From the NCBI GenBank assembly GCA_003550325.1, contig QKWP01000584.1:1-64000 (forward strand): DNA of 64,000 nt, written 5' to 3'. A program made the position numbers and the translations under genes. Source of the stretch: Gigaspora rosea (taxonomy: Eukaryota; Glomeromycota; Glomeromycetes; Diversisporales; Gigasporaceae). Under the pieces are notes generated by a model, which did no database searches, was not told the origin of the DNA, and was given only the letters and a program-made list of their open reading frames with translations. Below are positions 1 to 12,352 of this stretch, in pieces. Position 1 is the stretch's first letter. Every line of letters begins with the position of its first letter.

Positions 1-39
1 ATGCATGTATGTATATACTTTTTTAACGCCTAACTATTA

Positions 40-215
40 CAAGTTATTTAGTTGGTTACTATAAATAATAGTTAGTTAGCAACTAGTTAACAACTAACGA
101 TTAGTTGTAATCGATCCAGTTGATAGTTAATCGATTAGTTGTTTTAATTTTTTTTAAATCGATTAGTTGAAAAGTTGTCAACTAGTTGATTTTTCAACTA
201 ACAACTTGGATCACT
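40..215. repeat. Short-period AT-rich repeat
   Basis: The stretch repeats variants of AACTAGTTGAT and AATCGATTAGTTG in both orientations, so it is partly self-complementary. It lies directly upstream of the gag relic and may be part of that element's untranslated leader or an older simple repeat. No coding potential is visible. Confidence 0.5.
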
Positions 216-231
216 AAACAGAAGTCCCTAC

Positions 232-960
232 ATGAACAATAATGGGTTAGAAAATGAAAAACAACCCAACAATTCGAATTACCAACTCCAACAACTGTTC
301 CAAGAAATGGTGAACATTTTGAATCGAATACAAGAATCCCAAACGAATTTGGAGGAACAAACTTTCATGAAGATTCTGACTTATACTGGAGGAAATCAAG
401 ACCCAGTTGAATGGCTAGATTCAGTTAACAGTGCTTTTGAGGCAAATAAAATTGTGGGCACAAGAAGCTTTCTGTTGAAGGTGCCAATTTGACAGATTTA
501 GCTATGTAATGGTAGGAACATTGAATGAGTAAAGAACCAAGGATTCTATACTGGATAATGAGAGTTGCAGGACCGAAGCTTTGTTCACCAGTTTTTTTTC
601 AAATTTTTGTACTCTATTTTTAATGACCCAGTGGAGCATGGAGTTATTAACCTGAAGGCAAGGTGCCTTGGAAACAGTAGATCAATATGCCGCCGATATG
701 TTGATGTTATTTCGTCAGTTAGAAAGAGTTGGAGACCAGTACTCTGAGAGTACGAAGGTGGAAAAGTTTGTGAAAGGCCTCCATTCCAGTCTGTTGTTGA
801 CCATCTGACTGTTTATGTCAAGTACCCTTTTTGAAGCTATAGAAAGGGCCCGAATCTGCGAAATAATGATTGCGCACAACACTGCTATATATAGCTTTCA
901 TGCAGCTTATGATATGGTATCTAACATAATAGCAGCTCCCCACAATTGCTACAAGTAGTG
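232..960 (+). pseudogene. Ty3/Gypsy retrotransposon gag, decayed
   Basis: The first segment (232-492, 86 aa) has a glutamine- and asparagine-rich N-terminus and then PVEWLDSVNSAFEANKI, which matches the start of the retrotransposon gag domain of Ty3/Gypsy elements. A second in-frame segment (about 662-808) contains VDQYAADMLMLFRQLERVGD and KVEKFVKGLH, the conserved capsid core, and ends in a stop; a third reads EAIERARICE. The pieces lie in different frames and are broken by several frameshifts and stops, so this is a dead copy. No zinc knuckle, protease or reverse transcriptase follows, and the element is truncated after about 960. Capsid assembly is the family role; function here is lost. 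Confidence 0.8.
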
Positions 961-1791
961 CCTCATCTGACACCAAAAGTAGTAATAAGGTAGCTACGTG
1001 ATGCTGTCACGCAAAACCAGGAACGGAAGAATCAGTAGATCATATTAGAAGTTTAAAAAAAATGAAATATTTTAATAGTTTATTAATACTAACTAATAAA
1101 TTATGTATACCTTAATTTACATGTGTATAGTACAGAGTTGGTATATGACTAGGTCACATTAATAAATTCTGAAATAAGTCATATGAATTCATTAATTATA
1201 TTAGTAGTTTAATTGGTTATATGCCAACACTATGTACATTTTTTAGTATTTATTGTTTAATTATATTTAAAAGCTTAACTTATTCAGTATTATGATGAAA
1301 TATGGTATAAGAAGCATTTATATAGAGAACAAAGTTGTAAATAGCATTAGTAAATATTATAAAATATATATATATATTTGAATATTTAGATTAGATCAAC
1401 CAATAAGTAATACATATAATATTTGATCAGGTTAGAATCCTGAAAGTGATAATTAACTAATTATCATGAATTGACTACATCAAAGTTTAATAGCTAATGC
1501 TTTAAAAAATGTTATGATTAAAATTGCATGATTATTATTTTAATCAAAAGTCAAAGCCTCATAATCAAAGTATAACAAAATAGAGTTAGAGAAAATTTGT
1601 ATATAATAATAAAGAATTGAATAGGAGTTTTTCATTGTTCATGACAAACTGACAATAATAGATAATTCCTGAATATTCGTTTTAAATAGTCTTTTAATTA
1701 TGCAGTCACTTGATATTAAACTTTTGTTGCTAAAATACAATACAGTTTACAAAAATTTTGTGCTAATGACTAATTATATTTTAGTTTAAGC
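961..1791. other. AT-rich stretch without recognisable gene
   Basis: Only short AT-rich sequence is seen, with many stops in all frames and small A/T runs (for example TATATATATA near 1368). No splice-linked ORFs, RNA gene or terminal-repeat structure could be supported. Confidence 0.5.
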
Positions 1792-3470
1792 TATAAAATA
1801 AAAAAATCTTAAGTGACTTGATACATAATCGATAATCCAAATGGAATCCAAGTAAAACAAGTAATAATAAGCTACAATGTTAACACATAAATCAAAAAAG
1901 CACGATGATAAACAATATACACATAAAAAAAATAATATTGTGAACACATACTGTAATATTATAGAATCCCTTAAACATCAATTCTTACTGTGATAAATAG
2001 TAACTTAAAGGCTCAAAACGTCACCACGCATGATATACAAAATCACAAGAAACGACAATCCAATCAGCAGTACTAATAGTAAACTGTTATAAAAATAAGT
2101 CTCCATATTTATACAATTACGAATTAAGTTCAAAAAATATTAAATGTACCAATATAAAACAAAAAAGTCTTAAGTGGCTTGAAACATAATCCCTATAAGA
2201 AAATGTACCGTATAGGCACTGGATGGAATCGGATAGGCACAGGTCATTTTGGCATGGGTCAAGGTCCAGATTTGTATGGGTATGGCCCAAGTTGGTTCAG
2301 ATTTAGTGGACCATGAGGAACTGTGTGCCCATGCCAATTGGACCATAAATGGCATGGGTTTTGCAGCAGTTTACTAGTCGAATCGGCATGGAATTTGACA
2401 CAGGTAATAATCGTAAATTCACGTGCTACCATGATAATGATGTGGATTAACTATTAAAACATAAATTTATATAAGTAATCAACATAAGATAAACAAGCTA
2501 ACTGCATATGAAGCAAAATTTTGTAAGGATTTTGTTTTGTTAAGACACACAGAGAAGCTTCATTAGTGAAATCATGAGATATCGCTCTGTTTTTTAAAAA
2601 AAATCCTTTACTGATCTTTTATTCTCCACGAAATGAGCCAACATTTATCACAAGCCAACACGCATGTAATGTACACATACGTGTCATCTGAACGTGCTAT
2701 TTCATATGACGTGCCACACTTTGCTGCAATGTCCATGCCATTTTTACCATGCCATTTCGTAAAACATTCCTGCACATGCCACAAGATCCATGCCATTTTG
2801 AGCATTCCTGACACTAACCTGTACCACTACCTGTGCTACTTTTCTTATAAGGAATCATAATCCAAATGGAATCCCAAGCAAAACAAGTAAAAACAAGCTA
2901 CAATATTAATACTTAAATATACTAAATCAAGAAAGCAGAATGATAAACAATCAAGTTAATGTACACATAAAAAAAATCTATACTGTGAACACATACCATA
3001 ATATTATGGAATCCCTTAAATATCAATTTCTACTGCGATAAATAGTAACTTAAAAGCACAAAATGTTAGCATGCATGGCATACAAAATCACAAGAAAAAG
3101 ACAATCCAATCAGCAGTACTAATAGTAAAACATTATAAAAACAAGTCCCCATATACGAATCAAGTCAGAAAATATAAAATTAGCTCAAATATAAAATAAA
3201 AAAATCTTAGTGACTTGATACATAATTGATAATCCAAACATAATCCCAAATAAAACAAGTAAAAACAAGCAACAATATTAATACATATATACAGTAAATC
3301 AAGAAAGCACAATGATAAACAATCAAGTCAATATAAAAGCAATACTGCCACAATATTATAGAATCCCTTAACATCAATCCCTACTGCAATAAACAGTAAA
3401 TTTAAAAGTATGAAATGTCAGCAAGCATGGCATACAAATCACAAGGAACAGTATCCAATCATATGCCCAG
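1792..3470. repeat. Tandem repeat of about 365 bp, three copies
   Basis: Three direct copies start at about 1792, 2153 and 3190 with TATAAAAYAAAAAARTCTT. Landmarks recur in order: CATAATCCAAATGGAATCC, ATTATAGAATCCCTTAAA, TGGCATACAAAATCACAAG and AATCCAATCAGCAGTACTAA. The period is 361 bp between copies 1 and 2 and about 372 bp between 2 and 3 once the inserted element at 2192-2852 is removed; copy 3 is partial. A diverged fragment of the same unit is visible near 5930-6000. The unit is non-coding and its family is not recognised. Confidence 0.8.
2192..2852. mobile_element. Non-autonomous TIR element inside the tandem repeat
   Basis: The ends are inverted: CCTATAAGAAAA on the left and TTTTCTTATAAGG on the right. 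The insert interrupts the 365-bp tandem repeat. The flanks show a 4-bp duplication AATC (2188-2191 and 2853-2856), and closing it gives a junction like the uninterrupted copies. An alternative boundary with an 8-bp duplication CATAATCC (2185-2192 and 2856-2863) is also possible, which would suggest hAT. Inside, both halves carry repeated GGCATGG motifs in opposite orientation, so the element is partly foldback. It has no transposase. Superfamily is left open. Confidence 0.65.
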
Positions 3471-5654
3471 AATGCTGATATTACTTAACTTATTTGTAAA
3501 CCATACTCTTCATATTTCATACTCTATTCCTGGTATACGAAGATCTAAAACCTTCTAAACAAAAAAATATTCTTGTCTAACTTTACCCACAATGCATAAC
3601 TACAAATTACCTACTGCTCATATGGTATGCGCATATTAAAAAAAATCAAGGTAACACATTATGCAAATACAGATGAGAAACATGTGAAAATGCAGTTATT
3701 CAATACATAATCAAAAGCAAGATTTTGCTGACACCATTTTAGATATCAGTTAACTATATTAAACAAATATTAAATAAAAAACTCATCTAAATAAAATTGC
3801 AATAACACAATTTAATCTTAACTGTTAAGGTGATATGTTAATAATAGTTTATGTATTCTAGCTCACATCATTGTTGAATTTATATCTATTCTGGATTCAT
3901 CATTTTAGGATCGGTATCTACATAACATCTATTAAAAAAAAAACAAGTGAAAAAATTTAGAAATAATAATAATAATAAATAATAATAAAGTAAAAATTAA
4001 AACATTAAAATATATATATATAAATAAAAAGCTAATAAAAACAGATTAATATATACTTGCCTAAATATTAAATGTTAGCAAAATTTTATACATTAAAATA
4101 TATTTGAATATTCATATATATTTTAATAATTTTTGTATTTTTGCCTGCATTTGTTTTTGGCAGCAGCAGGAATCTGGTTGGTGTCTTGTTTAACCCAAAT
4201 CTAATAAGAAGATAATTAGCACAAGTTTTTTTTTTTAAAAAAAAAACATAATTTGCCTTTTCTAGTTTTTTCATGACCACCATGCCCATCACAGTGTGCA
4301 ATACAGATTATTTCATAAATTTTTAATAGAACAAACTTGTATTCCAAGTTATTCCTATCTTGTTTAGGCATATGCAGTTCTTCTGTTATGCCAATACAAA
4401 GATCCTTAAAGGCATTAGCTTGAATTTTGAGTTACACTAAAGATTGGAATTGTTTAGTATATTTAGACATTCATTATAGCAAATTTCATGAGTCACAAAG
4501 CCATATCCTTGCGAATCAATAAAATGTTGAAGAAAATATGTAATATAAGGTGATTAAGATCGATTCGTATACAATGAATAAAAAAAAATGAAGCATGTAA
4601 CAACAAAGAATTATCTTTATAAATATCAATGAAAAGATCAATGTAACATCAATGTGATTATTATAATTATTACTAACGCCATTGATAAAACATGCAATTT
4701 TTATTGTACATTTATTATCAGTTGTTTATTACATTGCTGTGGTCTTATATTTATCAAATAGATTTAAAGCCATTTTAGTTTTTTTTCTTTTTTTTGAAAT
4801 CAAGCAGTATATCAATAGACAAAACCAGTGTTACTATCAAAATTTGGGAGAGCGTCTGATTAGAGGGCCAGATTTAGGTCAGAGATAGTAAACAAGAGAG
4901 AGAATACATTAGGTAGGGTTTATAAATATACTAAAAAAGGATTCATGAAGAAACAATACAAAAATAAATGAAAGCCAAGAGATACTATATAATAAGCATT
5001 CATTAAGAAAACTTTATTTTAATAGAGGAATCATCTAGATAATATCTAATGCTATCTAATATCTAATGCTTGCTCTCTCTATTATGTATAAGGAGCAAAA
5101 ACTTATCAATACACAAAGAGCGAACACATCGGACTTATATACGTGTAATCTATATAAATTATTTACACCAATCAATTGTCAGTTTACTTCCTTCTCTCTT
5201 ATACAATCAATTCGTCATTGAGATATGACAACTAAAAGTCTAATTGCCCTTCAATACCTACAAACTTGATCGTACTATTACTTTGTATGAGGGCGAGACG
5301 ATAATATTTAAATGCTTCATATTCATTCGTCCCTAAAAGAAGCAATAATAATTCATACATAATTGATCTGTGTACAAAAGTGATGATATAATGATTAGTA
5401 ATATAGATATCTGACGCATCATGATAGCTTTAATTAATTGTAGAACGAATTACTCTCCCCCAAGAATATCTAAATAAGGTAATAGGAGCAACATGTGTTT
5501 TAGAGGAACAATTGAAAGGTTTAAGGATGATCAAATGTAACAATGATTGATCAAATAAAGCAGGGACAGAATAAGGAAATGCTATGATTTTTGGACGCTG
5601 AAATATTATTATAATAACACTAGTAAATAAGAAATAAATCAAATAAAAAATGAG
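3471..5654. other. AT-rich DNA, no gene seen; possible LTR relic
   Basis: No supported gene. A stretch around 4830-5130 read on the minus strand has C/T-rich CTCTCTCTTGTTTACTATC-like sequence typical of some Copia LTRs, but no paired LTR, TG...CA ends or target duplication could be fixed. The rest is AT-rich with homopolymer runs, including poly-T/poly-A around 4228-4248. Confidence 0.35.
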
Positions 5655-6223
5655 CCACAACTTAAACTTGAAATACTTACTTAAAATAGTCTTTTTGAAG
5701 AGATAATCATGTACGAATAGCACGTACGTATGTACAAAAGCCATACCAAACCAGTTTAATATAAAATGCTATCGCATCTTCGCATTCCATAATGTCATGT
5801 GAAAATATAACCAATCAAAGAACCGTATTGGTTCACACCATTTCACTCTTCAGATAACCATGCACTTCGTTGCACTCCGCTCCTGGTAAATAAGATCCTG
5901 AGCAAAATAAAAAATTACTACTGACTGTAATCACATATTGGAGCCCTTAAACATCAACCCATACCGCGACAAGCGGTAACCCAAAGGCACAAAATGCAAA
6001 CTCAAAATACTTACTTAAAAATAACCCACTTCGTAGAAACAATCATTCAAGAATAATACGTGCACACGTAAAAAGTCATATCAAAACCGGTCCAACATAA
6101 ACGCAAATTTGGAACACTGCATCTCATAATGTCATGTGAAAACACAACTAATCAAAGAACTATATTTGCTCACATTATTTCACTCTTCAGGTAACTATGC
6201 ACTTCGTTGCACTCTGTTTCTGG
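5655..6223. repeat. Two-copy direct repeat, period about 337 bp
   Basis: About 225 bp at 5660-5885 recur at 5997-6223: both contain AAATACTTACTTAAAA, CATAATGTCATGTGAAAA, ATTTCACTCTTCAG and ATGCACTTCGTTGCACTC. The intervening piece (about 5930-6000) resembles the 365-bp repeat at 1.8-3.5 kb (CCCTTAAACATCAA...GGTAAC), so these may be more diverged units of one composite array. Non-coding. Confidence 0.7.
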
Positions 6224-7554
6224 TACTCCTGTACCTCAATAACAAGGAGCCCCATTGAACAAATGGCTTCTTTGTTACAAGAGGTCATTTCTGTTGTGAC
6301 AAGTAATGATGATAATAATGATAATTGTCTTTGTCCTTCGCCTGTTAAATGCTATCAGGAAGAAAAGAAAGTCCTTCAAATAAAGCTGTATGAAATATTG
6401 TTTCTCAAAATGAACTGAGTGATTACAAAGTTAAATTAAAGCGAAAGAAGAAAAAAAGTGAATTTCGATGACTTACCTACAGAGGCCATTCTAGACGATA
6501 AACCACAAAAAAGATTTTGGCAAAAAACCTAAGACCTGGAAATAAAAAGTTAGAAAACGAGAAATATGGACTTTAGGCAAAAAGGTGACAAACCGCCAAA
6601 ATGAAAATAGTAATGATATACCTGATGATTAAAAAACAATAAACAATCTAGAGGAACTGTTAGAGAACATCTGAAGTCTATTTAACCTTGAACGTAACTA
6701 TTAAAATGAAATCAAAATTAAAATAAACAGGCATAAAATATTGATTAGTAATAATGTATCTGCACCTACTTTCTATAGAGCCTTTTATTGTTGAGAATAT
6801 TTAATTTTGGCGTGCACATCTTTACCTTATATAACTGTATTATATAATTTGTTTGTTGCTAAAATAATTATATTACTCTATAATTTTTATGTGTATTACC
6901 TCATTTTCCTGTTTATTTTGCATGGATCGACAAAGCAATTTCCTCACAATACCAAAAAAGGAAGAATTCACATCCACCATTTTTTAATGTATATTCTATT
7001 GCTATTGCAATTGTCATATGATATTGCATATTTTACTGCTATTTTGCAAATTTTACAAAAGAATCTAATATGTTGCATTAGGATTATTACAACCACATGT
7101 GTTTTATCCAAAAAAGAGGCAAAAAGGCTTTTTCAAGCGCTTCAAAGGTGCCCTTCATTGATTTATTTAGTTACCTTCTTAAAATATTTAAAATATTTAC
7201 TTTTTCTGCGTCAAATTTTTTACTGAATTACTAAAATGATAATCTCAGATCGTCAAAGACCATAACGATAAATTGTAATAAAAATTTAACAATCACTTCC
7301 AAATCTATCTTAAACATGTTATAGCTTATAAAATATTGTGCAATAATCAAACTGAAGAATCAACTAAGATATGCCAAATTATTAATCCTAATAAATCATA
7401 ATAGCCTAATATTATGTACGTTTAGATTTGTATAACTTAATTACTTGCCTAATTTAGGAATCATGATGTAATTGTCAAATTTCTTCATTATTGATCAAAT
7501 ATTGAATATAATAGCCATAGTATCGAGGCAGCTTTTATCTCAAATTGATTCACC
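6224..7554. other. No supported gene; weak coding-like trace
   Basis: A 6255-6418 segment reads in one frame with an acidic Asp/Asn run (SNDDNNDNCLCP) and is followed by Lys-rich, stop-interrupted sequence to about 6680. It may be a very old coding relic, but no family is recognised. The remainder is AT-rich without structure. Confidence 0.25.
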
Positions 7555-7599
7555 CGATCGAACATGTGACAAGCCCAGTTACAGTCACATGTTCGATCG
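7555..7599. repeat. Perfect 16-bp inverted repeat, 13-nt loop
   Basis: CGATCGAACATGTGAC at 7555-7570 is exactly reverse-complemented at 7584-7599, with loop AAGCCCAGTTACA. It is GC-richer than its surroundings. It could be a hairpin end of a mobile element or a binding site; no T-tract follows, so it is not a classic terminator and would be unexpected in a nuclear fungal genome. Confidence 0.8.
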
Positions 7600-9439
7600 A
7601 ACAATTAATCCACAATCGGTGATATATATGGTAATTAGTTATGCAATTATGATATAAATTAAGATAATCTATTATCATCAGCAAGTATGTAATAATTGAG
7701 TATATGAGGCAATTGGATCATAGTATTTTAATAAGATATTTCTATCGACCCCAAAGTGATACATTGTTTTGTTTGGTCTGTTACCATAAATTGTGACCTG
7801 ATACAACATTGCTTTTATTGACCTACTGAGACGATAGGCATAAATTGTTTCTATCGAAACAACAATCATATATATAGAGATAGCTTGTTGCAATGACAAT
7901 GCAATTTTTAGTTTTTTTCAAAAAAAAATAAAAAAACAATGCTCAATTGCTCAATAGCAGATGAACAATGCCCTTTATATATTTCTTCATAATAAAATAC
8001 TTGTAAATAGAAGACAAAAAATATACATAACCATATAAATTTACTCAGACACGTGATAATATGTGCTAAAATGAGATGCCATGAACGAAGTCATGAGGCA
8101 TCTATTTGTAACAAGATTACAACCTACACCCATGAGCATTTTATGAGTATGACGTCTTGAATACTGAGTATCAACTTGAATAGGTTAGTGGATTTTGATA
8201 TGTATGACATTATTTTGGTATGTTTTTAGAAGTCGATTGAATGATGTCAATAAGTAGTTTTTGTAAGTATAATGTATTGTGCGATAAGTATCACTTGTAA
8301 TGAAATTATGAGGTTATAGGAGATGTTATTCAAAAGAAAAAAGTGAGCAATTTTGTTCTCTCTCTTTTGTCTTTGCTGCGAGCTCAACAAAGACTAGCTT
8401 TGTTAGGTATTGGGGTATTTAGGAATTGTAGGTATAGTCTATAACCTGGATAGATTTTTGATTCAAATTAAAGTTTTAGTTTATATCTATATGTATTTTA
8501 CTTTTTATCCTACATTAATATAATAATTTATTGAGATATTTTAACTTGAATGTAACCCAATTTTTTAATAATAGTGTTCTAAAAATAGATTTACAACCAA
8601 CTCAATTAAATTAGATTGGTCAATTAGTGGTTTATAATCACATAACATTGTTTATTCAGTAATTGATATCTAAAAATAAACAAAAAACTCTAGATTTTAC
8701 AGACAAATAATCGTCATTTTTCAAAATGAAAAAACCCCTAAAAAAGACAGATTTTCCTAGTTCATTGCCTATTTGGTACTTTGATAGTCTGACTATTCAG
8801 CTTGGATATCAAAGAAAGCGAGAGCCATTTTAATGATACTAGTAACTAAATCTAACCACGTAAGCAACGAGGCGAGATCCCAAAAAAAAGTTTTCATCCC
8901 TGCATTAGGTGATTGAGTGACTAATTCTATTGCCAAAAATAATCAGAGATTGTTCATTTTTCAATTAAAAGTTAACTTTTGAGATTAGACTAAGGGTGAA
9001 CATTCAGACAAAATTAATAAGATCATTAAATATAGCAAAATTTTGCAAGGAATTGTTTTTTGTTAAGCACAAAAGGCGGGTTTGTAAGCAAAGTTTTGTG
9101 TTATGGATGAGTTTTAAAAAAGTCAGTTAATTATTTCACATTTACATTACACCTGATCCGGTGCTGTGATTAGTTTAAAATCCTATGTCAACAGAATTTT
9201 TATACAATTGCTATGTATATACAATTTTGCAAATAAGTTTTAAACCAAATACAAAAAAAATAAACTTCAATATATAATATACACAGGATAAACAAATAAA
9301 ACATTTTTACACATAAAGTTTATTACAAAATCTGGTGATGAAGTCACCAAATGCGCAGATCTAGTTATTAAAATAAAATGAAGGTTGAAAATAACAAACC
9401 AAATACACTCATGGCTATCAAAATATTAAAAAGACCAGC
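7600..9439. other. AT-rich DNA; possible LTR end near 8340-8514
   Basis: No gene is supported. Around 8340-8514 a CTCTCTCTTTTGTCTTTGC tract is followed by TATAACCTGGATAG and ends CTACA, which resembles the 3' part of a Copia-type LTR, but the 5' end and flanking duplication were not found. The rest shows no repeat or ORF worth calling. Confidence 0.35.
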
Positions 9440-10240
9440 TAGGCCTCTGCATGGGCCAGGGCTACCCATGGGTACCCTAAGGGTAGTACTACTAGGGCTG
9501 TGCTTGGGCATCAAATTACAAGCTATAGGGCAGAGTAGAACTAAAAATCGCAGGCCCTTTATAATATCGGTAGGGCTTGGGTACCAGCACTACCTGGCCC
9601 AGAGTAGCCTGTTATACATGCACATGACTATCTACCAATTAAAACTTACTGTAAAATATGGACCTGCGTACCCGGGGTATTACATGTTTCAATCTTTATA
9701 CCTGGATACTTCTACACTATATTGAACAATATATTTTACTATAACAGGTTTACTTATATACTCTGGGTATAAGTCATGAACTGCCGTTTCAAACTGACAG
9801 AGAATACACCACATAGGGTACACAGGTCCATATTTTATGGTATATTGATCAATAATCTTAAATTCATAAAAACCATTGTCGAATAAAGTGGAAACATCAA
9901 ATAAAGTGAAAACATTGAATAAAGTGAAAACGTCAAATAAAGTGGAAATGTCAAATAAAATAGTATAAAAAACGTTCTTTTTTTAAGTTTTTTTTTTACA
10001 TTTTATACTATATATTTATGGTATATGGCTGATTATGCATCAAACGGGCTTAATAATTTTGTATCTTTTTTTTTTTTTACCTGTGGGCACTCATGGGTAC
10101 CTGGGGCTTTAAGGGCCAGGCTAGGGATCAATTTTGGGACCTAGGATAAGGGTAAGGGCTTGAAAATTAAGTCTGCTAATAAACGGGTAGGACTAGAATA
10201 TTACTACTACCTAGCCCAACCCTGCTTATGCAGAGGCCTA
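9440..10240. mobile_element. Non-autonomous hAT element, 801 bp
   Basis: The ends are a perfect 13-bp inverted repeat, TAGGCCTCTGCAT left and ATGCAGAGGCCTA right, and the element is flanked by an exact 8-bp duplication AGACCAGC (9432-9439 and 10241-10248). An 8-bp duplication with TA-starting ends is the hAT signature. Both terminal regions are GC-richer and carry GGGCCAGGGCTA / CTAGCCC-type subterminal motifs in opposite orientation. No transposase is encoded; the 115-codon open frame at 9378-9725 crosses the left boundary and is incidental. Mobilisation would need a hAT transposase from elsewhere. Confidence 0.92.
9882..9965. repeat. 18-bp minisatellite, about 4.7 copies
   Basis: The unit AATAAAGTGGAAACATCA repeats at 9882, 9900, 9918, 9936 and 9954 with small substitutions. 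It lies within the hAT element and probably arose by slippage after insertion. Confidence 0.9.
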
Positions 10241-10574
10241 AGACCAGCTATAAAAACGAAACACATGACCATAACTATCATTATAAAAATGGAATAAAAA
10301 TTGAAAAAGGTAAACACAAAACATTCTTTGAGTGTCAAGGCCTGATAAATATAAATTTTATTAGCCAGATTAAAGCAAAATATAACCCAAGAGTACAAAT
10401 CCTAATAGCAGAATAGTTGTGAAAGAACAGCGTAATAATGGTGATAGTAATGTGCTTGTCTTCAACCAAGAAAAGACAAATGAATTATATGACAAAAAAG
10501 CAAATGTCAAGCATTCGTTAATAATTAAAAATTAGCAAAAACGAATCATGCTAAAAGAACAAATGATCTTGGTT

Positions 10575-12352
10575 TAGTGTTTAAAATTCAATGTTCTCAT
10601 GGTTCTCAATGAACATTTGAATTTTTTTAAGAACATTGATATTTAGAAAAGGTTCTCTTATTTGATAGTTCAAAAAAAACATTTATAAAATTTTTATGTT
10701 CTAGATTTATTAATAAGAACAACAAATTATATAAAATGTTCATCAATTTGATAATATAATTTGATCATGACAAATTCTGCATAAATATATATATGTATAT
10801 ACATACTATGTATAGCAAAGTTGCACAATATAGATAGCAAATAAAATTATCTTTAAAGATTTTTAAAATAAAATATTCATTAATTGTGCAAAAGTATTAT
10901 TATTGTATAAACTTATATAGATGATTTGTGTCAAATGATATGTTAATACTAAGCAAGCAAAAAGATACAAAGTATTTGTTAGTATGAAATTTAAATAGTT
11001 AAATAACAAAGTAATTTGATTCTAATTTATCATATTAACCAATAGTAGCATCAGTAAAATATTATAGTAAGTCTTGTTTTATTATAAGCAAATATAAAAA
11101 GCACTTGAAATTTACAAAATTATTAGAAATTGAATTGTATAATATATTGTGTTATGTTGAAAAAATATAAAGAATTATATACAAACTTTAAAAATTATTA
11201 ATAAATAAGTATGAACTTAGTATGTGAATTGTAAGTATAGAATATGAACATTTTTTAAAAATTTTATTTTTTTTTTCCTCTTCAATACGCTTCGCCATAT
11301 TCCAATTACCCAGATACCGTCTACCAAGTCTCATACCCCAAGTTCCACCATGATCTTCTACCTCCAACTTGACTTTCCGTTTAATAGCACCCTTAGGGGA
11401 AATTCTAATTAAGAATCACATGACTTCATTCAAGAATACTTTTCAGAGTCAACATTTTCCAAGAACCTAAGGCCCCAAGAATGGCATATCTGCGTCTAGC
11501 TCTGGAGGGCCAGCAACTGCGACAAGGGGATTGCACCCAACAGCTGACTTTTTGATAGGAAGCTCCTTGTCCCACACAGGTATCTACCTACGCTTCAGTA
11601 ACAGCGCATTAACTGAGGCCAACACTTGTGGTCAGAGTAGTACCCTTGAACCCCTGAGTTACCTACTTCTGCCCTTGTAAAGTTCACTCTGACCCCGGTA
11701 CCTACTTTTCCCATTATACTGGTCCTTTTCCGAATACTCCAAACTTCCAATCCAGTTAGCCCGAAAGGGTCGATTTACCCGGCTTTAGGTACTATATGGT
11801 TTTTCTTCCCTTGGTACCTACTTCTGTAACATAGGTCCTTTTCCTCCAGTGCGTCTCTGGCAGTCAGGTTGGTGGACCCTCTCTTCTGAAGGTCTTTTAT
11901 CGTTCAGTTCTCTGGGTCCGGTTTCCGATACTCCAGTTCTGGTAGCACCATCAAAGATCATTGTTACCTCCTTACTTGGGACTTTCTATACGGGTTTCTG
12001 TTTCTCTGGTTTCTTGGCTTTGTCTGTGTAATGGCACACAACTATGCCTAAAAGCTCCCATTCTAGATGGTATACCAAGGCTACAGGTAATATACCCAAC
12101 CGATCGATGAGAAGCAGTTACTGGAACACAGATCTATTTTTCCAAAGCGTCGCCATTGGGATTTGAACTCTAGACCTGCCGTATGGAGGGTGACAACTTA
12201 CCAACTTCCCTAAGTCGCCACACCCTTATTTTTTAAAAATTAATATTCAATTTATTTAATATATAATGAATATTAAAAAGTTTTTGAGAACAATAAAAAT
12301 TTAAATTATGTTCTTTTGAGAACATAACTTTAGATTTGAATTTTAAACACTG
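10575..12352. mobile_element. hAT element inserted in Sel1 pseudogene
   Basis: The left end TAGTGTTTAAAATTCAA pairs with the right end TTGAATTTTAAACACTG (16 of 17 bases), flanked by an exact 8-bp duplication TCTTGGTT (10567-10574 and 12353-12360). The core without the nested SINE is about 800 bp, with GTTCTCA/TGAGAAC subterminal motifs. It encodes no transposase. The 1778-bp span includes a 964-bp SINE (11264-12227). Confidence 0.93.
11264..12227 (-). mobile_element. tRNA-headed SINE with 14-bp target duplication
   Basis: Read on the minus strand, the 5' end near 12227 looks tRNA-derived: GACTTAGGGAAGTTGGTAAG resembles an A box and GAGTTCAAATCCC a B box, about 55 nt apart, as used by RNA polymerase III. 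The 3' end is an A-rich tail (T-run 11264-11277 on the plus strand). An exact 14-bp duplication ATTTTTTAAAAATT flanks it (11250-11263 and 12228-12241). The body is much GC-richer than its surroundings and has no convincing protein; the 60-codon open frame at 11849-12031 is incidental. Its 5' third matches the SINE at 45514-46250 while the 3' part differs. It must have used a LINE for retrotransposition. Confidence 0.9.

Noticed and set aside
6807..7226. 139-codon plus-strand frame
   Set aside because: Begins with a non-ATG codon, is Leu/Ile/Phe-rich from T-rich DNA, and shows no membrane-protein pattern beyond composition.
8040..8514. Full Copia solo LTR
   Set aside because: Only the 3'-like part is suggestive; no TG start with matching flank was found.
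9378..9725. 115-codon plus-strand frame
   Set aside because: It crosses the left boundary of the hAT element and its duplication, and has no domain.
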